From: Paraprevotella sp.
GTDB taxonomy: Bacteria > Bacteroidota > Bacteroidia > Bacteroidales > Bacteroidaceae
Reading direction: 5' to 3'
Assembly: GCA_017630975.1 (NCBI GenBank)
Contig: JAGBUF010000035.1
Span: 1 to 21,437, forward strand
Length of the DNA: 21,437 nt
Shown here: one piece after another, positions 1-7,060 of the stretch
How positions within the stretch are numbered: position 1 is the stretch's first letter
Layout of the letters: the number at the start of each line of letters is the position of its first letter
The notes under the pieces: generated by a model
Databases searched by the model: none
Told to the model about the DNA's origin: nothing
Seen by the model: only the letters and a program-made list of their open reading frames with translations
Made by a program: the position numbers and the translations under genes

Positions 1-954
1 AATGTGTGGGTGTTCTACATGACGGGCGATGGCAGTAAGGAGGTTGACGCAAAGAGTTATGGTGGAAACTGCGAAGATGACAGTGTTGACATTGGCCGTC
101 GATTTGTTCCGCTTGCCTACTGCAGTGACATCGTTAATTGGTTGAAGAACGACATCCTCGAGGCGCGAATCTATCCCGAAGCGTTGATTGGTGTGGTTCG
201 TGCCTATGTGGAGTCCCTTGAAAAAGACATGTTTGCTGAGGACAATTCTGACGCTTTGAGAATGGATATGTTGTGCAACTCCGTGATAGGTCATCACAAT
301 CTGAAAAAATTGAGCGAGGAAGAGTGCTTCAGATTGTATGCTTTCCGCGATGAGGTGGCAGAGGTGCGCCACCAAATGCGTGAAGAGATTGCCAATGGTC
401 GCGAACAGAACATGCGTGCTGTGGAAAAACTGTATGGAGTAAGCAGAAGGCTGATTCAGAAAATAGAGCAATTGACTTTCGGCAAATTTGAAGAATGCAC
501 CTTAGAATTGCTGAACGAAGAGTGGAAAAAAGAACTGAAAAAGTGTGGTGGTATCCAATGGACAGTTGTACATCGGGGGGTAAACGCTAAAGGATACCTG
601 CAAGTGCGACTTGGAAACGAATGGGGAACCGCTCATTGGGAGTGGATACCTATCAATACCTCAAAGATGTGGACAGATACGGAATATACACTGGAACTTC
701 ATGTAGAGGGTAACGTCGCATTGGCCAACGAATGGCGCAACCATTTGCAGAATAATGCAGTCCTGCTCCCGAAGGATGCTGCACCGGGAATGGAGTGTAC
801 GAAGACAGTCCTCCGTTACAAGATCAAAACTGCCAAACCCATTGCAAAGATGAAAGAAACGGAGTTGAAGGAACTTCTGAAAAGTATCTATTTGGAGAAA
901 CTGAACTATTGTTGCAAGATGCTGGTCAATGAGTTTGGTGTGTATAATGTATAG
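1..954 (+). CDS. PD-(D/E)XK nuclease family-like protein, C-terminal part (5' partial)
   Basis: The reading frame is open to the first base of the window, so the start and any N-terminal nuclease core lie outside it; a GTG at 4 is only an internal codon. About 316 residues are visible. The segment at residues 2-60 (a YMTGDG-like strand, then FVPLAYCSDIVNWLK and a helix ending in VRAYVESLEKD) resembles the region after the catalytic core in Bacteroidales PD-(D/E)XK proteins that read YLTLDG...ISYKEDIINWL...IKQYI. The rest is helical and charged, with a tryptophan-rich patch (residues 182-225) that could bind a ligand. The catalytic D...(D/E)xK residues cannot be checked. It is followed by a 105-nt gap and then the Cse60-like gene. 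The family assignment comes from remembered sequence patterns and is moderate; the function as a restriction or defence nuclease is inference. Confidence 0.55.
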   Translation, partial: NVWVFYMTGDGSKEVDAKSYGGNCEDDSVDIGRRFVPLAYCSDIVNWLKNDILEARIYPEALIGVVRAYVESLEKDMFAEDNSDALRMDMLCNSVIGHHNLKKLSEEECFRLYAFRDEVAEVRHQMREEIANGREQNMRAVEKLYGVSRRLIQKIEQLTFGKFEECTLELLNEEWKKELKKCGGIQWTVVHRGVNAKGYLQVRLGNEWGTAHWEWIPINTSKMWTDTEYTLELHVEGNVALANEWRNHLQNNAVLLPKDAAPGMECTKTVLRYKIKTAKPIAKMKETELKELLKSIYLEKLNYCCKMLVNEFGVYNV

Positions 955-1059
955 ACCTCGAAATGTATAGGGATTTTCAAGCATACACAATGGTAATATC
1001 ATACAATTTGTACACAAGAAATCTGAGCAAAATTGATTAAACGTAATAATATAAGAAAT

Positions 1060-1263
1060 ATGGTACAGATTAAATTATTCAAAGACTACACTTCTGATAT
1101 GGAGAAGTTTGAGAAGCAAGTGAACCGCTTTCTCAGTGAACACAAGGACACAATCATTGTCAAGGATATCAAGTATACTGCTGAGTATCCCAATCCTGCC
1201 AATGGAGCATGGCAAAACTGGACGGCAATGGTCATCTATGAGGTGATGGAAGATAAAGCATAA
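1060..1263 (+). CDS. Cse60-like small protein
   Basis: A 67-residue protein beginning MVQIKLFKD. The ATG at 1060 is preferred over an in-frame TTG at 1033 because MxQIKLF is where relatives of this family begin. The pattern of an N-terminal KLF strand, a helix (residues 12-28), a short IKYT strand (37-40) and a C-terminal strand AMVIYE (56-61) matches the small Cse60 proteins annotated in Bacillus as sporulation products. Bacteroidales do not sporulate, so the name reflects sequence only and the role is unknown. No signal peptide, membrane segment or cysteine is present. It lies in a same-strand run with the degenerate hydrolase and the sigma-like gene. Confidence 0.6.
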   Translation: MVQIKLFKDYTSDMEKFEKQVNRFLSEHKDTIIVKDIKYTAEYPNPANGAWQNWTAMVIYEVMEDKA

Positions 1264-1352
1264 AGATAGAGATTGACGAGGATGTGGAAGATGTGCCTTG
1301 GCCGTATTGAAATCATTAGAAATATTCAAAACTCCATTCAACAGATTCATTT

Positions 1353-2186
1353 ATGAGACTACCTCTTACTGATTTAGTTACGATTACGAGAGACGAAAGG
1401 AAACACATATTGTTTCTTAACGACTTGTTCGTGGGGCGCCGGAATGTATTGCTGACACCCATCGTTGAAAGTCTGAAGGATGAGTTCTATTGCATGAATA
1501 TGCGCGTGCCCAAGGGTCCGTACGATGCAGTAAGACGGATCAGACATCTGTGCATGAGCGAAAGCCTCAGGCCCGACCTGATAGTGGCCCATGGCACAGC
1601 TGCCACTCTTGCTGTACAGATTATTGGGATAGAGAAGGTGCTGATAAAACCTTACTTCTGTACAAGCAATATGATTAGCAATATGTTGCCGGAGAAGCGA
1701 TGTAAGGCGCGGATAGAGTTGCCCAATTTGGACCATCCCGAGTACCTCACCATTAGTCGGCAGATGGCGACAGAATACCATCAACTGGAGGAACGTGTCT
1801 ATCAAAGAGGCATTCGCAATGCCCATGCTTTGTTTTTCGCCTCCGACACAGAATCGCCCATTTACCAAAATTATGTCGACCACTTTGGCAGTGCGGTTTT
1901 CCTACCTGGTGAAAATGATTTTTCGCCTGAGGCTGTGAACAGCATTGTCACGTTCATCAAGGCTATTTTATCTGATGAACAGAAAGAACCGATGTTCTCT
2001 GAGGAAGAATTCATTAGGGAGTGTCTGCTTGAAGAAATATCCGAAGACGAGCTTGAGCAACTCAATAAGATGCACAAGACTCTTGTTCAACAACGGCAGA
2101 CAGATGGAGGGGAAAGGCAAAATACGAAAAACAGAAAACTTGTTATAACGAAAAGTGTCACGGAACGACGTGAACAGGATGACTAA
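1353..2186 (+). CDS. Degenerate YqiA/UPF0227-like alpha/beta hydrolase
   Basis: A 277-residue protein. Residues 18-205 follow the short YqiA/UPF0227 esterase layout seen in Bacteroidales: first strand ILFLNDL, a helix, MRVPKGPYDAV where relatives have a DLP..P.EA stretch, RPDLIVAHGTAATLA at the nucleophile elbow, KVLIKPYFCTSNM, EYHQLE, then ALFFASD and FLPGEND. Relatives carry G-T/S-S-M/L-G-G at the elbow; here it is A79-H80-G81-T82-A83, so the nucleophilic serine is replaced by Gly81. The usual GGH-R histidine is replaced in GEND (Asn188). The acidic residue D165 remains. The protein is therefore probably not a serine hydrolase. A charged tail of about 70 residues (208-277) is added and may be an interaction region. 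The fold assignment is fairly secure; the loss of catalysis is inferred from the residues. Confidence 0.6.
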   Translation: MRLPLTDLVTITRDERKHILFLNDLFVGRRNVLLTPIVESLKDEFYCMNMRVPKGPYDAVRRIRHLCMSESLRPDLIVAHGTAATLAVQIIGIEKVLIKPYFCTSNMISNMLPEKRCKARIELPNLDHPEYLTISRQMATEYHQLEERVYQRGIRNAHALFFASDTESPIYQNYVDHFGSAVFLPGENDFSPEAVNSIVTFIKAILSDEQKEPMFSEEEFIRECLLEEISEDELEQLNKMHKTLVQQRQTDGGERQNTKNRKLVITKSVTERREQDD

Positions 2187-2213
2187 GAAATCAATAATCA
2201 TAATATAAAAGAC

Positions 2214-2564
2214 ATGAATGCATTTAACGTCATCGAATACTTGAAGAAAGAACCATTCGATATGGATGAGTTCTTAGTGATGATAGGAAGGGCAGAACTG
2301 CTCTCACGGGAAGAAGAAAAGGCTTTGGTCATCAAAGCGCATCAAGGTGACGATGAGGCAATGAACCAGTTGCTGTGGACAAATGCCCCCTTTGTTATCA
2401 ACTTGGCAAGTCAATATAAGGGGAAAGGGACCAGTGTACAGGAACTGTTAAAGGTGGGTATGGCTGTCCTCAAGAATGCCGTAGTGGAATATGATGTACA
2501 TTCGAAGGAGTCGCTCATCAAGTTTGCCGTGCCACAGATGAGGGATGCAATGGATAAACTATAA
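2214..2564 (+). CDS. Truncated sigma-70 region 1.2/2-like protein
   Basis: A 116-residue protein that matches only the N-terminal half of a group 1/2 sigma factor. LLSREEEKALVIKAHQGDDEAMNQLL (residues 29-54) corresponds to the end of region 1.2, LWTNAPFVINLASQYKGKG (54-72) to region 2.1, and VQELLKVGMAVLKNAVVEYD (75-94) to the core-RNA-polymerase-binding region 2.2. ESLIKFAVPQMRDAM (99-113) aligns without gaps to the region 2.3/2.4 stretch that reads FxTYAxWWIRQAI in housekeeping sigma factors. The tryptophan pair used for -10 melting is replaced by P107-Q108. Regions 3 and 4 are absent and the gene ends cleanly with TAA, followed 10 nt later by the next start. It could bind core polymerase without recognising a promoter. 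The domain call is sound; the regulatory role is inference. Confidence 0.7.
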   Translation: MNAFNVIEYLKKEPFDMDEFLVMIGRAELLSREEEKALVIKAHQGDDEAMNQLLWTNAPFVINLASQYKGKGTSVQELLKVGMAVLKNAVVEYDVHSKESLIKFAVPQMRDAMDKL

Positions 2565-2574
2565 AAATATAAAT

Positions 2575-2847
2575 ATGAATACGTTAATAAATGAAAAACT
2601 CAATCAGTTGAATAAGAAAACACGGAACATCATTGACATCTTTTATGTGTATGGCGATGATGACTTTATTGATGAAGAGGTGTTCAACATTGAAGTGACA
2701 GTGGCAAATGCCACACCCAAATTCAAAAGACAATGGGAGTATTTCATCAAGTATATCAACCGATACAATAAAAGGCATCACACCAACTACACGGTTAAAT
2801 GGATACTGGAAGATGATTTCTGTGATTATTGTGGAGAAGAAGATTAG
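2575..2847 (+). CDS. Hypothetical 90-aa acidic protein with C-terminal CxxC
   Basis: I do not recognise this family. The ATG at 2575 lies 10 nt after the stop of the sigma-like gene and gives 90 residues. The first 25 residues (NEKLNQLNKKTRNIIDIFYVYG) look helical and faintly recall a sigma-factor or helix-turn-helix segment. An acidic stretch follows (DDDFIDEE, 28-35), then a probable helix rich in aromatic and basic residues (KFKRQWEYFIKYINRYNKRHH, 49-69, split here as one helix). The acidic end contains C83-x-x-C86, a single CxxC that could bind a metal only with a partner. No signal or membrane segment. Position and spacing suggest co-transcription with its neighbours. Confidence 0.6.
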   Translation: MNTLINEKLNQLNKKTRNIIDIFYVYGDDDFIDEEVFNIEVTVANATPKFKRQWEYFIKYINRYNKRHHTNYTVKWILEDDFCDYCGEED

Positions 2848-2871
2848 TTTCAATGAAAAGGAAAATGTGGC

Positions 2872-3366
2872 ATGGGAAAACTTATTATAAAGAAAAACGA
2901 ATTGGAGCTAGAAAAGTCAAAAAGCAAAGATGATCTTCCTTTACCCCTCCCAAGAATGTCGTGGTTAGAGAAACTAATAATTGCTGGTGGCGGCGAGACT
3001 CGTCAAAGATTATTGATAAATAGGTCTCAATCAATCCGAGAATGGCACGATGACGCTAGTAAATTAGCTGACTATGTACTAAAGAAAAACATAGAACAAA
3101 TGATGCATCTTCCCGATGATTACGATGAACGCGATAAGTATCTACGCACAGCGCCATACATCATCAAAGAAACATTATATGCCGGCAGGTGTAAGGATAT
3201 TGTCAAACTGAAAAATGGAGAATGGAATGTTTGTCCTTTAAAATCAGAATTATGTATTCCAATACACCATTTGGAGGACGAAGATTCATTACGTCAGGTC
3301 ATTGATGTACTGCTTAAGGTAAGTGACGGCATACAAAAAATCACTTCCGATTCACTACATACGTAA
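2872..3366 (+). CDS. Hypothetical 164-aa protein
   Basis: I do not recognise this family. It starts 24 nt after the preceding stop and is the last plus-strand gene of the block. It has a charged, lysine-rich N-terminus, a proline motif PLPLP (23-27), a central helical part with many charged residues (residues 44-100) and a mixed C-terminal part with three cysteines (C107, C121, C128). No signal peptide or transmembrane segment is seen. It is more A+T-rich in codon use than the first genes of the block, which may mean a separate origin. It ends about 150 nt before a hairpin that probably terminates the block. Confidence 0.6.
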   Translation: MGKLIIKKNELELEKSKSKDDLPLPLPRMSWLEKLIIAGGGETRQRLLINRSQSIREWHDDASKLADYVLKKNIEQMMHLPDDYDERDKYLRTAPYIIKETLYAGRCKDIVKLKNGEWNVCPLKSELCIPIHHLEDEDSLRQVIDVLLKVSDGIQKITSDSLHT

Positions 3367-3420
3367 CACTCTGTTTGTATTTTGGCAACCTGAGGTTTTT
3401 ACTTTTTTCTGCGTTTATGG

Positions 3421-3470
3421 TTGTCGTTCCCCCATCGAGTCACGTGTGTGACACGAACGAGTAACGACAA
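3421..3470. repeat. Nested inverted repeat in 199-nt non-coding stretch
   Basis: The 3367-3565 gap has no credible gene. Within it, TTGTCGTT (3421-3428) pairs with AACGACAA (3463-3470), and an inner GTCAC/GTGAC pair (3439-3443 and 3448-3452) closes a GTGT loop. TCGTTC (3424-3429) can alternatively pair with GAACGA (3455-3460). This may be an RNA structure, a protein-binding site or the edge of a mobile segment; no direct repeat or integrase is visible to decide. Confidence 0.4.
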
Positions 3471-3518
3471 AATCGGACTGACTTTTTATCAAAGAGTAAG
3501 GTGGATAGTGTTGATACT

Positions 3519-3547
3519 TTAAATGCCCTTTATTAAAGGGCATTTAA
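3519..3547. terminator. Hairpin between convergent genes
   Basis: A near-perfect inverted repeat: AAATGCCCTTTA (3521-3532), one T, and TAAAGGGCATTT (3534-3545), extendable by two A-T pairs. It sits between the plus-strand 164-aa gene and the minus-strand msrC, whose stop is 19 nt away. It would serve as a terminator for both sides, although the T-tracts are weak. Confidence 0.6.
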
Positions 3548-3565
3548 TAAGTATAGTTTCTTTTA

Positions 3566-4045
3566 TTATAACTGCTTGCAAAGTATCTCGCAAACTTGTT
3601 CCAATCCTTTCCGGTCGGTCTCGTCAAAGTCGTTCAACCGGTCGCTATCAATGTCAAGTACACCTTTTATTTCACCATTGACGGTGAGGGGAACGACTAT
3701 TTCCGAGCGCGAGAGTGAACTGCAGGCGATGTGGCCGGGGAACTGCTCCACGTCGGGAACCAGTTGTGTTTGTCCTTCCGCCCATGCTGTGCCGCAAACG
3801 CCGCGTCCTTTACGGATGCGGTAACACGCGACGCTTCCTTGGAATGGACCTAATATCAGTTCTTCTCCTTTTACCAAATAAAAACCTACCCAAAAGAAAT
3901 CGAAGGCTTCTTTTAGAGCGGCAGCTGTGTTTGCCAATATGCTTATTTCTTCCTTCTCGTCGCTGATAAGGAGTTTGTAATCGTTGATAAAGAGGCGGTA
4001 TAACTCCTCCTTATTGGTTGCCTCTATCTTGAAACTTGCTTCCAT
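3566..4045 (-). CDS. msrC: Free methionine-(R)-sulfoxide reductase (GAF domain)
   Basis: A 159-residue single GAF-domain protein, the usual length for fRMsr. The enzyme reduces free L-methionine-(R)-sulfoxide to methionine with thioredoxin as electron donor, in the cytoplasm. FWVGFYLV (51-58), GPFQGSVACYRI (66-77), GRGVCGTAW (80-88) and HIACSS (105-110) are family signatures. The three active-site cysteines are C74, C84 and C108, with spacings of 10 and 24 as in the E. coli enzyme. SEIVVPL and GVLDIDS close the domain. It begins 15 nt after the uridine phosphorylase-like gene and is the last gene of that minus-strand run. A trxB gene for its electron donor chain is elsewhere in this window. 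Confidence 0.9.
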   Translation of the reverse strand: MEASFKIEATNKEELYRLFINDYKLLISDEKEEISILANTAAALKEAFDFFWVGFYLVKGEELILGPFQGSVACYRIRKGRGVCGTAWAEGQTQLVPDVEQFPGHIACSSLSRSEIVVPLTVNGEIKGVLDIDSDRLNDFDETDRKGLEQVCEILCKQL

Positions 4046-4060
4046 ATTTTACATAAGGTG

Positions 4061-4939
4061 TTAGATGCGGTCGAGTACGGTCTGTATCAAATCGTCAATC
4101 TGGTTCTTATAACCGGTATTGGCTTCGCCTGCCACTCTGTTGGCTATCACCATACAGCAGGTAGTGGCTCTATGCCCCATGAGTCGTGACAAACCCGCTA
4201 ATGCAGAACTTTCCATTTCAAAGTTGGTGATACGGAATCCATTATATTCGAAACTGCATATTTTCTCGTTTTGATGGGGGTCGGTCAAAGGGACTCGGAG
4301 CTGTCTGCCTTGCGGCCCGAAGAATCCTCCACATGCCACTGTGACACCACGTACCATGTCGTTGCCGGCAATGCGGTCGGATAGTTCAGCGTTGGCATCA
4401 ATGACGTATGGCGCAGGGGCACACATGTTGCCGGTCCATCCGAGGTGCTGTAGTAATGCCTGCTCAAAAGCAAGGTCGCACACATCGTTTCTGCCTTGAT
4501 AGAAGTTCAGCAATCCATCAAAGCCGACAGATTTTACCGAACAGATGAATGTTCCTACGGGTGTGTAAGGTTGCAGTCCTCCGCATGTGCCGATGCGTAC
4601 AATTTCCAAAGAACGCAGTTCATCTTTTTCCTCTCTGCTGTTGAAATCAATGTTTGCCAGCGCATCAATCTCGTTCATCACAATGTCAATGTTGTCACAA
4701 CCTATACCGGTTGATAAAACACTGATGCGTTTGCCCTTGTAGGTACCGGTGATGGTGCGAAACTCCCGGCTTTCAATGTCACACTCTTGATTGTCGAAGT
4801 GTGCGGCTACTGTAGGCACTCGTCCGGGATCGCCGACGAGGATGATTTTGTCCGCCAATTGTTCCGGTCTGACGTGCAAGTGGAATACACTGCCGTCATT
4901 GTTGATAATCAGTTCCGATGCTGCAAATTTCTTCTTCAT
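4061..4939 (-). CDS. Uridine phosphorylase-like nucleoside phosphorylase
   Basis: A 292-residue protein of the PNP/UDP phosphorylase family, which cleaves a nucleoside with phosphate to a base and (deoxy)ribose-1-phosphate in the cytoplasm. Visible motifs are the phosphate-binding GDPGR (36-40), STGIGCDN (76-83), RIGTCGG (115-121) with the second phosphate-binding arginine, and NFEMES (239-244), whose Met-Glu pair contacts the ribose. The length exceeds the roughly 253 residues of E. coli Udp, with insertions around residues 100-110 and an N-terminal extension. Uridine is the likely substrate, but a purine nucleoside is not excluded. It starts 28 nt after the PD40-like gene and precedes msrC, so the three probably share a transcript. 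Confidence 0.85.
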   Translation of the reverse strand: MKKKFAASELIINNDGSVFHLHVRPEQLADKIILVGDPGRVPTVAAHFDNQECDIESREFRTITGTYKGKRISVLSTGIGCDNIDIVMNEIDALANIDFNSREEKDELRSLEIVRIGTCGGLQPYTPVGTFICSVKSVGFDGLLNFYQGRNDVCDLAFEQALLQHLGWTGNMCAPAPYVIDANAELSDRIAGNDMVRGVTVACGGFFGPQGRQLRVPLTDPHQNEKICSFEYNGFRITNFEMESSALAGLSRLMGHRATTCCMVIANRVAGEANTGYKNQIDDLIQTVLDRI

Positions 4940-4967
4940 AGCCGTATCAGTTAATGTTCAACAATAC

Positions 4968-6221
4968 TTATATTCCTCGCATACCAAGTTCCAGTGAGCG
5001 AATAGCTTTTGCTGTTTCGTTCAACTTGTTTTGCAGTAATTCGTTTCTTTTTTCTTCCTCCAATATATGAGGAGTGAGTTTTTTTCGTTGTGCTTCTTCG
5101 CCGTTCCTGTAGCCTTCGCGGAACATCTTTAGGGTGCGTAGGCTCACCTGCAACTCTTTGTCTGTTTCGCGCCATTCCTTCAACAACTTGACTGCTCCCG
5201 TAGATTTACATTCTGCATAAGAGGTAATGGTGACAGTGTCGTTCAGAATAAACAGGAAGTCAGGTTTGTTGTTGGCTTCTTTCACTGTTTTTCTCAGTGC
5301 CGACAGACGTTCTTTTCCTTCCCTTGCCGCTTCCTTGTCGCCCCATGTTTCGGCGATGGAGTGCAAACGGGCCAAATTTCCCAATTCCTCCTCGCTATAT
5401 AGGTGTTTGTCATAGACTTTACGGATGTGGTTCGGTACGAAAATATAGATACATACTTTCCCTTCCGGTTGGTTACGATCGGTGACGAACCATCCGAGGT
5501 TATTGATTTCATCTATCGCCATCATATAGTCGTTGGCAGGAGAATTGAATGGCATGCCCATATTCTCCGGTTGCAGGAATCTGTTCTCGTCGGTGTCATA
5601 TCTTGTAACGAATATATCGTATCCGCCGATACAGTCTTCGCCTTTTGCAGCATAATATAAAGTCAGACCGTCAGCCAGTGCAAACGGATAATTCTGTATG
5701 GTGTCGTTATCTAATTCTGCAAGTAGATGATGCTCCTGCCAGTTTCTGTCGATATAATCACTGGAATATAGTTTCAATAAACCGCTTGAGTCGGGCTTTG
5801 CAAAATAGATTTTTGCTCCGATTTCAGGAAGAAACACCGTTGCTTCGGTCGTGTCGGCGGGGTTCTCAAAAAAGGTGGATGCAAGAATGATTTTCCCACT
5901 TTCTTCGCTCAGTGTCAGGTGCGAGAGGAGATCTTTGTTGTCAACTACGATGCTGTCAATAACTACGACACGTTCGGTGGAGTGCGTGGCTATGCGCAGA
6001 CGGTCAATCTCCTCTTGCAAGGAATCCTGTCGTGTAGTAGGCTTACGTTTACGTGCCAATGCTTTCCTTTCCTTAGCCAGTACCTCTTCAGCTTTTTCGA
6101 ACCAATACAGACTGATGTACTCCTCAGCACTGGGTGTATTCACCAGTTCCTTCTTCTTTTGTGCAGAGAGGTGAGTGGTCAATATGGATAGACAAAAGAT
6201 GGCCAGTATTACTCTTTTCAT
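4968..6221 (-). CDS. Secreted PD40-like protein with C-terminal coiled coil
   Basis: A 417-residue exported protein. The open frame extends 88 codons further upstream, but those codons run across the end of ttcA and have no protein-like character. The ATG at 6221 begins a typical signal peptide, MKRVILAIFCLSILTTHLSA, with cleavage expected before Q21. Residues 30-80 resemble a helical repeat, and 98-265 contain WD40/PD40-like beta-propeller elements (IYFAKPDSSG, LYYAAKGEDCIGGYDIFVTRY, GWFVTDRNQPEGKVCIYIF) of the kind found in Bacteroidetes OmpA/T9SS-associated proteins. Residues 340-415 are a charged helix, probably a coiled coil. No OmpA domain is present. Location is periplasm or cell surface; function unknown. 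A 77-nt gap separates it from ttcA. Confidence 0.75.
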   Translation of the reverse strand: MKRVILAIFCLSILTTHLSAQKKKELVNTPSAEEYISLYWFEKAEEVLAKERKALARKRKPTTRQDSLQEEIDRLRIATHSTERVVVIDSIVVDNKDLLSHLTLSEESGKIILASTFFENPADTTEATVFLPEIGAKIYFAKPDSSGLLKLYSSDYIDRNWQEHHLLAELDNDTIQNYPFALADGLTLYYAAKGEDCIGGYDIFVTRYDTDENRFLQPENMGMPFNSPANDYMMAIDEINNLGWFVTDRNQPEGKVCIYIFVPNHIRKVYDKHLYSEEELGNLARLHSIAETWGDKEAAREGKERLSALRKTVKEANNKPDFLFILNDTVTITSYAECKSTGAVKLLKEWRETDKELQVSLRTLKMFREGYRNGEEAQRKKLTPHILEEEKRNELLQNKLNETAKAIRSLELGMRGI

Positions 6222-6298
6222 GACTGTTACTGTTTTCAACGTGGGTAAAGTTAGAAATTTTTCTATAATGGTGTATCGTTCTCTAATATATTTTAAGA

Positions 6299-7045
6299 TT
6301 ATAGATCGCTGTCTGGTATTTCCACTAGTTTGCCTTCTTGTTCCAATGCGTTCCAGATAGATCGTCTCGCTTCTCCGTTCAGTTGTTCCATTTGTTCGAA
6401 AATTCCTTTTATGTCCGTTCTGTTCGAATCCTTTTCGTAAGGACAGCGTTTGGTCTGTTGTCTGTACTCGCGCATTTGACTCCATGTGGTGAGGTCTTTT
6501 TCTTCAACTAAACAAAGTGGGCGAATGATAGTGACAGGAAATTTACGCATCTTGAGCATTGCTGGCATGGTGCTGAACTGTCCTTGGAAGGTGAGGTTGA
6601 GCAGGGTGGTGTGCAGGATGTCATCTTGGTGATGCCCTAATGCAATTTTGTTACACCCCAGCTCTTGAGCCACGGTAAAGAGGACTTTCCTGCGGTTCCA
6701 CGAACACAGGAAACATGGATTTTTCCTCTTGTCAGTTTCTGGATTGAAAGAAGTCTCACGTACAACCAATTCTATGTTGTGTGCCTTGGCGAAATCGTTC
6801 AGATAGGTGGTGTCACTTTCATATTGTATGTTACTCATCCTTACATGCAGAGCTGTGAGTCGTATTGCAGGACGATGTATCTGCGCTCTTTTAGCCATGA
6901 ATTCCAGTAGTGACAGGGAATCTTTCCCTCCGGACAGACCAATCAGTATATGGTCACCATCTTCCAATAGTTTGTATTCTGTGATACCTTTGTTGAAACG
7001 GCGCCAGATTTTATGTTCCAGTCTTTCTTCCTCAGTATATCCCAT
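6299..7045 (-). CDS. ttcA: tRNA 2-thiocytidine biosynthesis protein TtcA-like
   Basis: A 248-residue PP-loop ATPase. TtcA thiolates cytidine 32 of certain tRNAs, activating the base with ATP. The PP-loop SGGKDS is at 38-43, the metal-ligating pair C111-x-x-C114 is in NPCFLCSWNRR, GHHQDD is at 137-142, and a third cysteine lies at C201 (KRCPYE). These three cysteines match the [4Fe-4S] ligands of TtcA. The protein is shorter than E. coli TtcA (about 311 residues), as is common in Bacteroidetes. It starts 15 nt after the stop of the DUF486 gene and probably shares its transcript. Confidence 0.88.
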   Translation of the reverse strand: MGYTEEERLEHKIWRRFNKGITEYKLLEDGDHILIGLSGGKDSLSLLEFMAKRAQIHRPAIRLTALHVRMSNIQYESDTTYLNDFAKAHNIELVVRETSFNPETDKRKNPCFLCSWNRRKVLFTVAQELGCNKIALGHHQDDILHTTLLNLTFQGQFSTMPAMLKMRKFPVTIIRPLCLVEEKDLTTWSQMREYRQQTKRCPYEKDSNRTDIKGIFEQMEQLNGEARRSIWNALEQEGKLVEIPDSDL

Positions 7046-7060
7046 GTAGTGTGATTTGTC

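Noticed and set aside
1033..1059. TTG start adding nine residues to the Cse60-like protein
   Set aside because: The added residues are not conserved-looking, and the ATG at 1060 matches the usual family N-terminus.
1374..1883. Minus-strand 169-codon open frame
   Set aside because: It lies wholly opposite the plus-strand hydrolase-like gene, whose fold is recognisable, and its translation has no family features.
6246..6253. Possible -7 box for the PD40-like gene (TAACTTTA on the minus strand)
   Set aside because: It lacks the final G and there is no -33 element at 19-21 nt.
6222..6485. N-terminal 88-codon extension of the PD40-like protein frame
   Set aside because: It overlaps the end of ttcA on the same strand, has no protein-like composition, and a clear signal peptide begins at the ATG at 6221.
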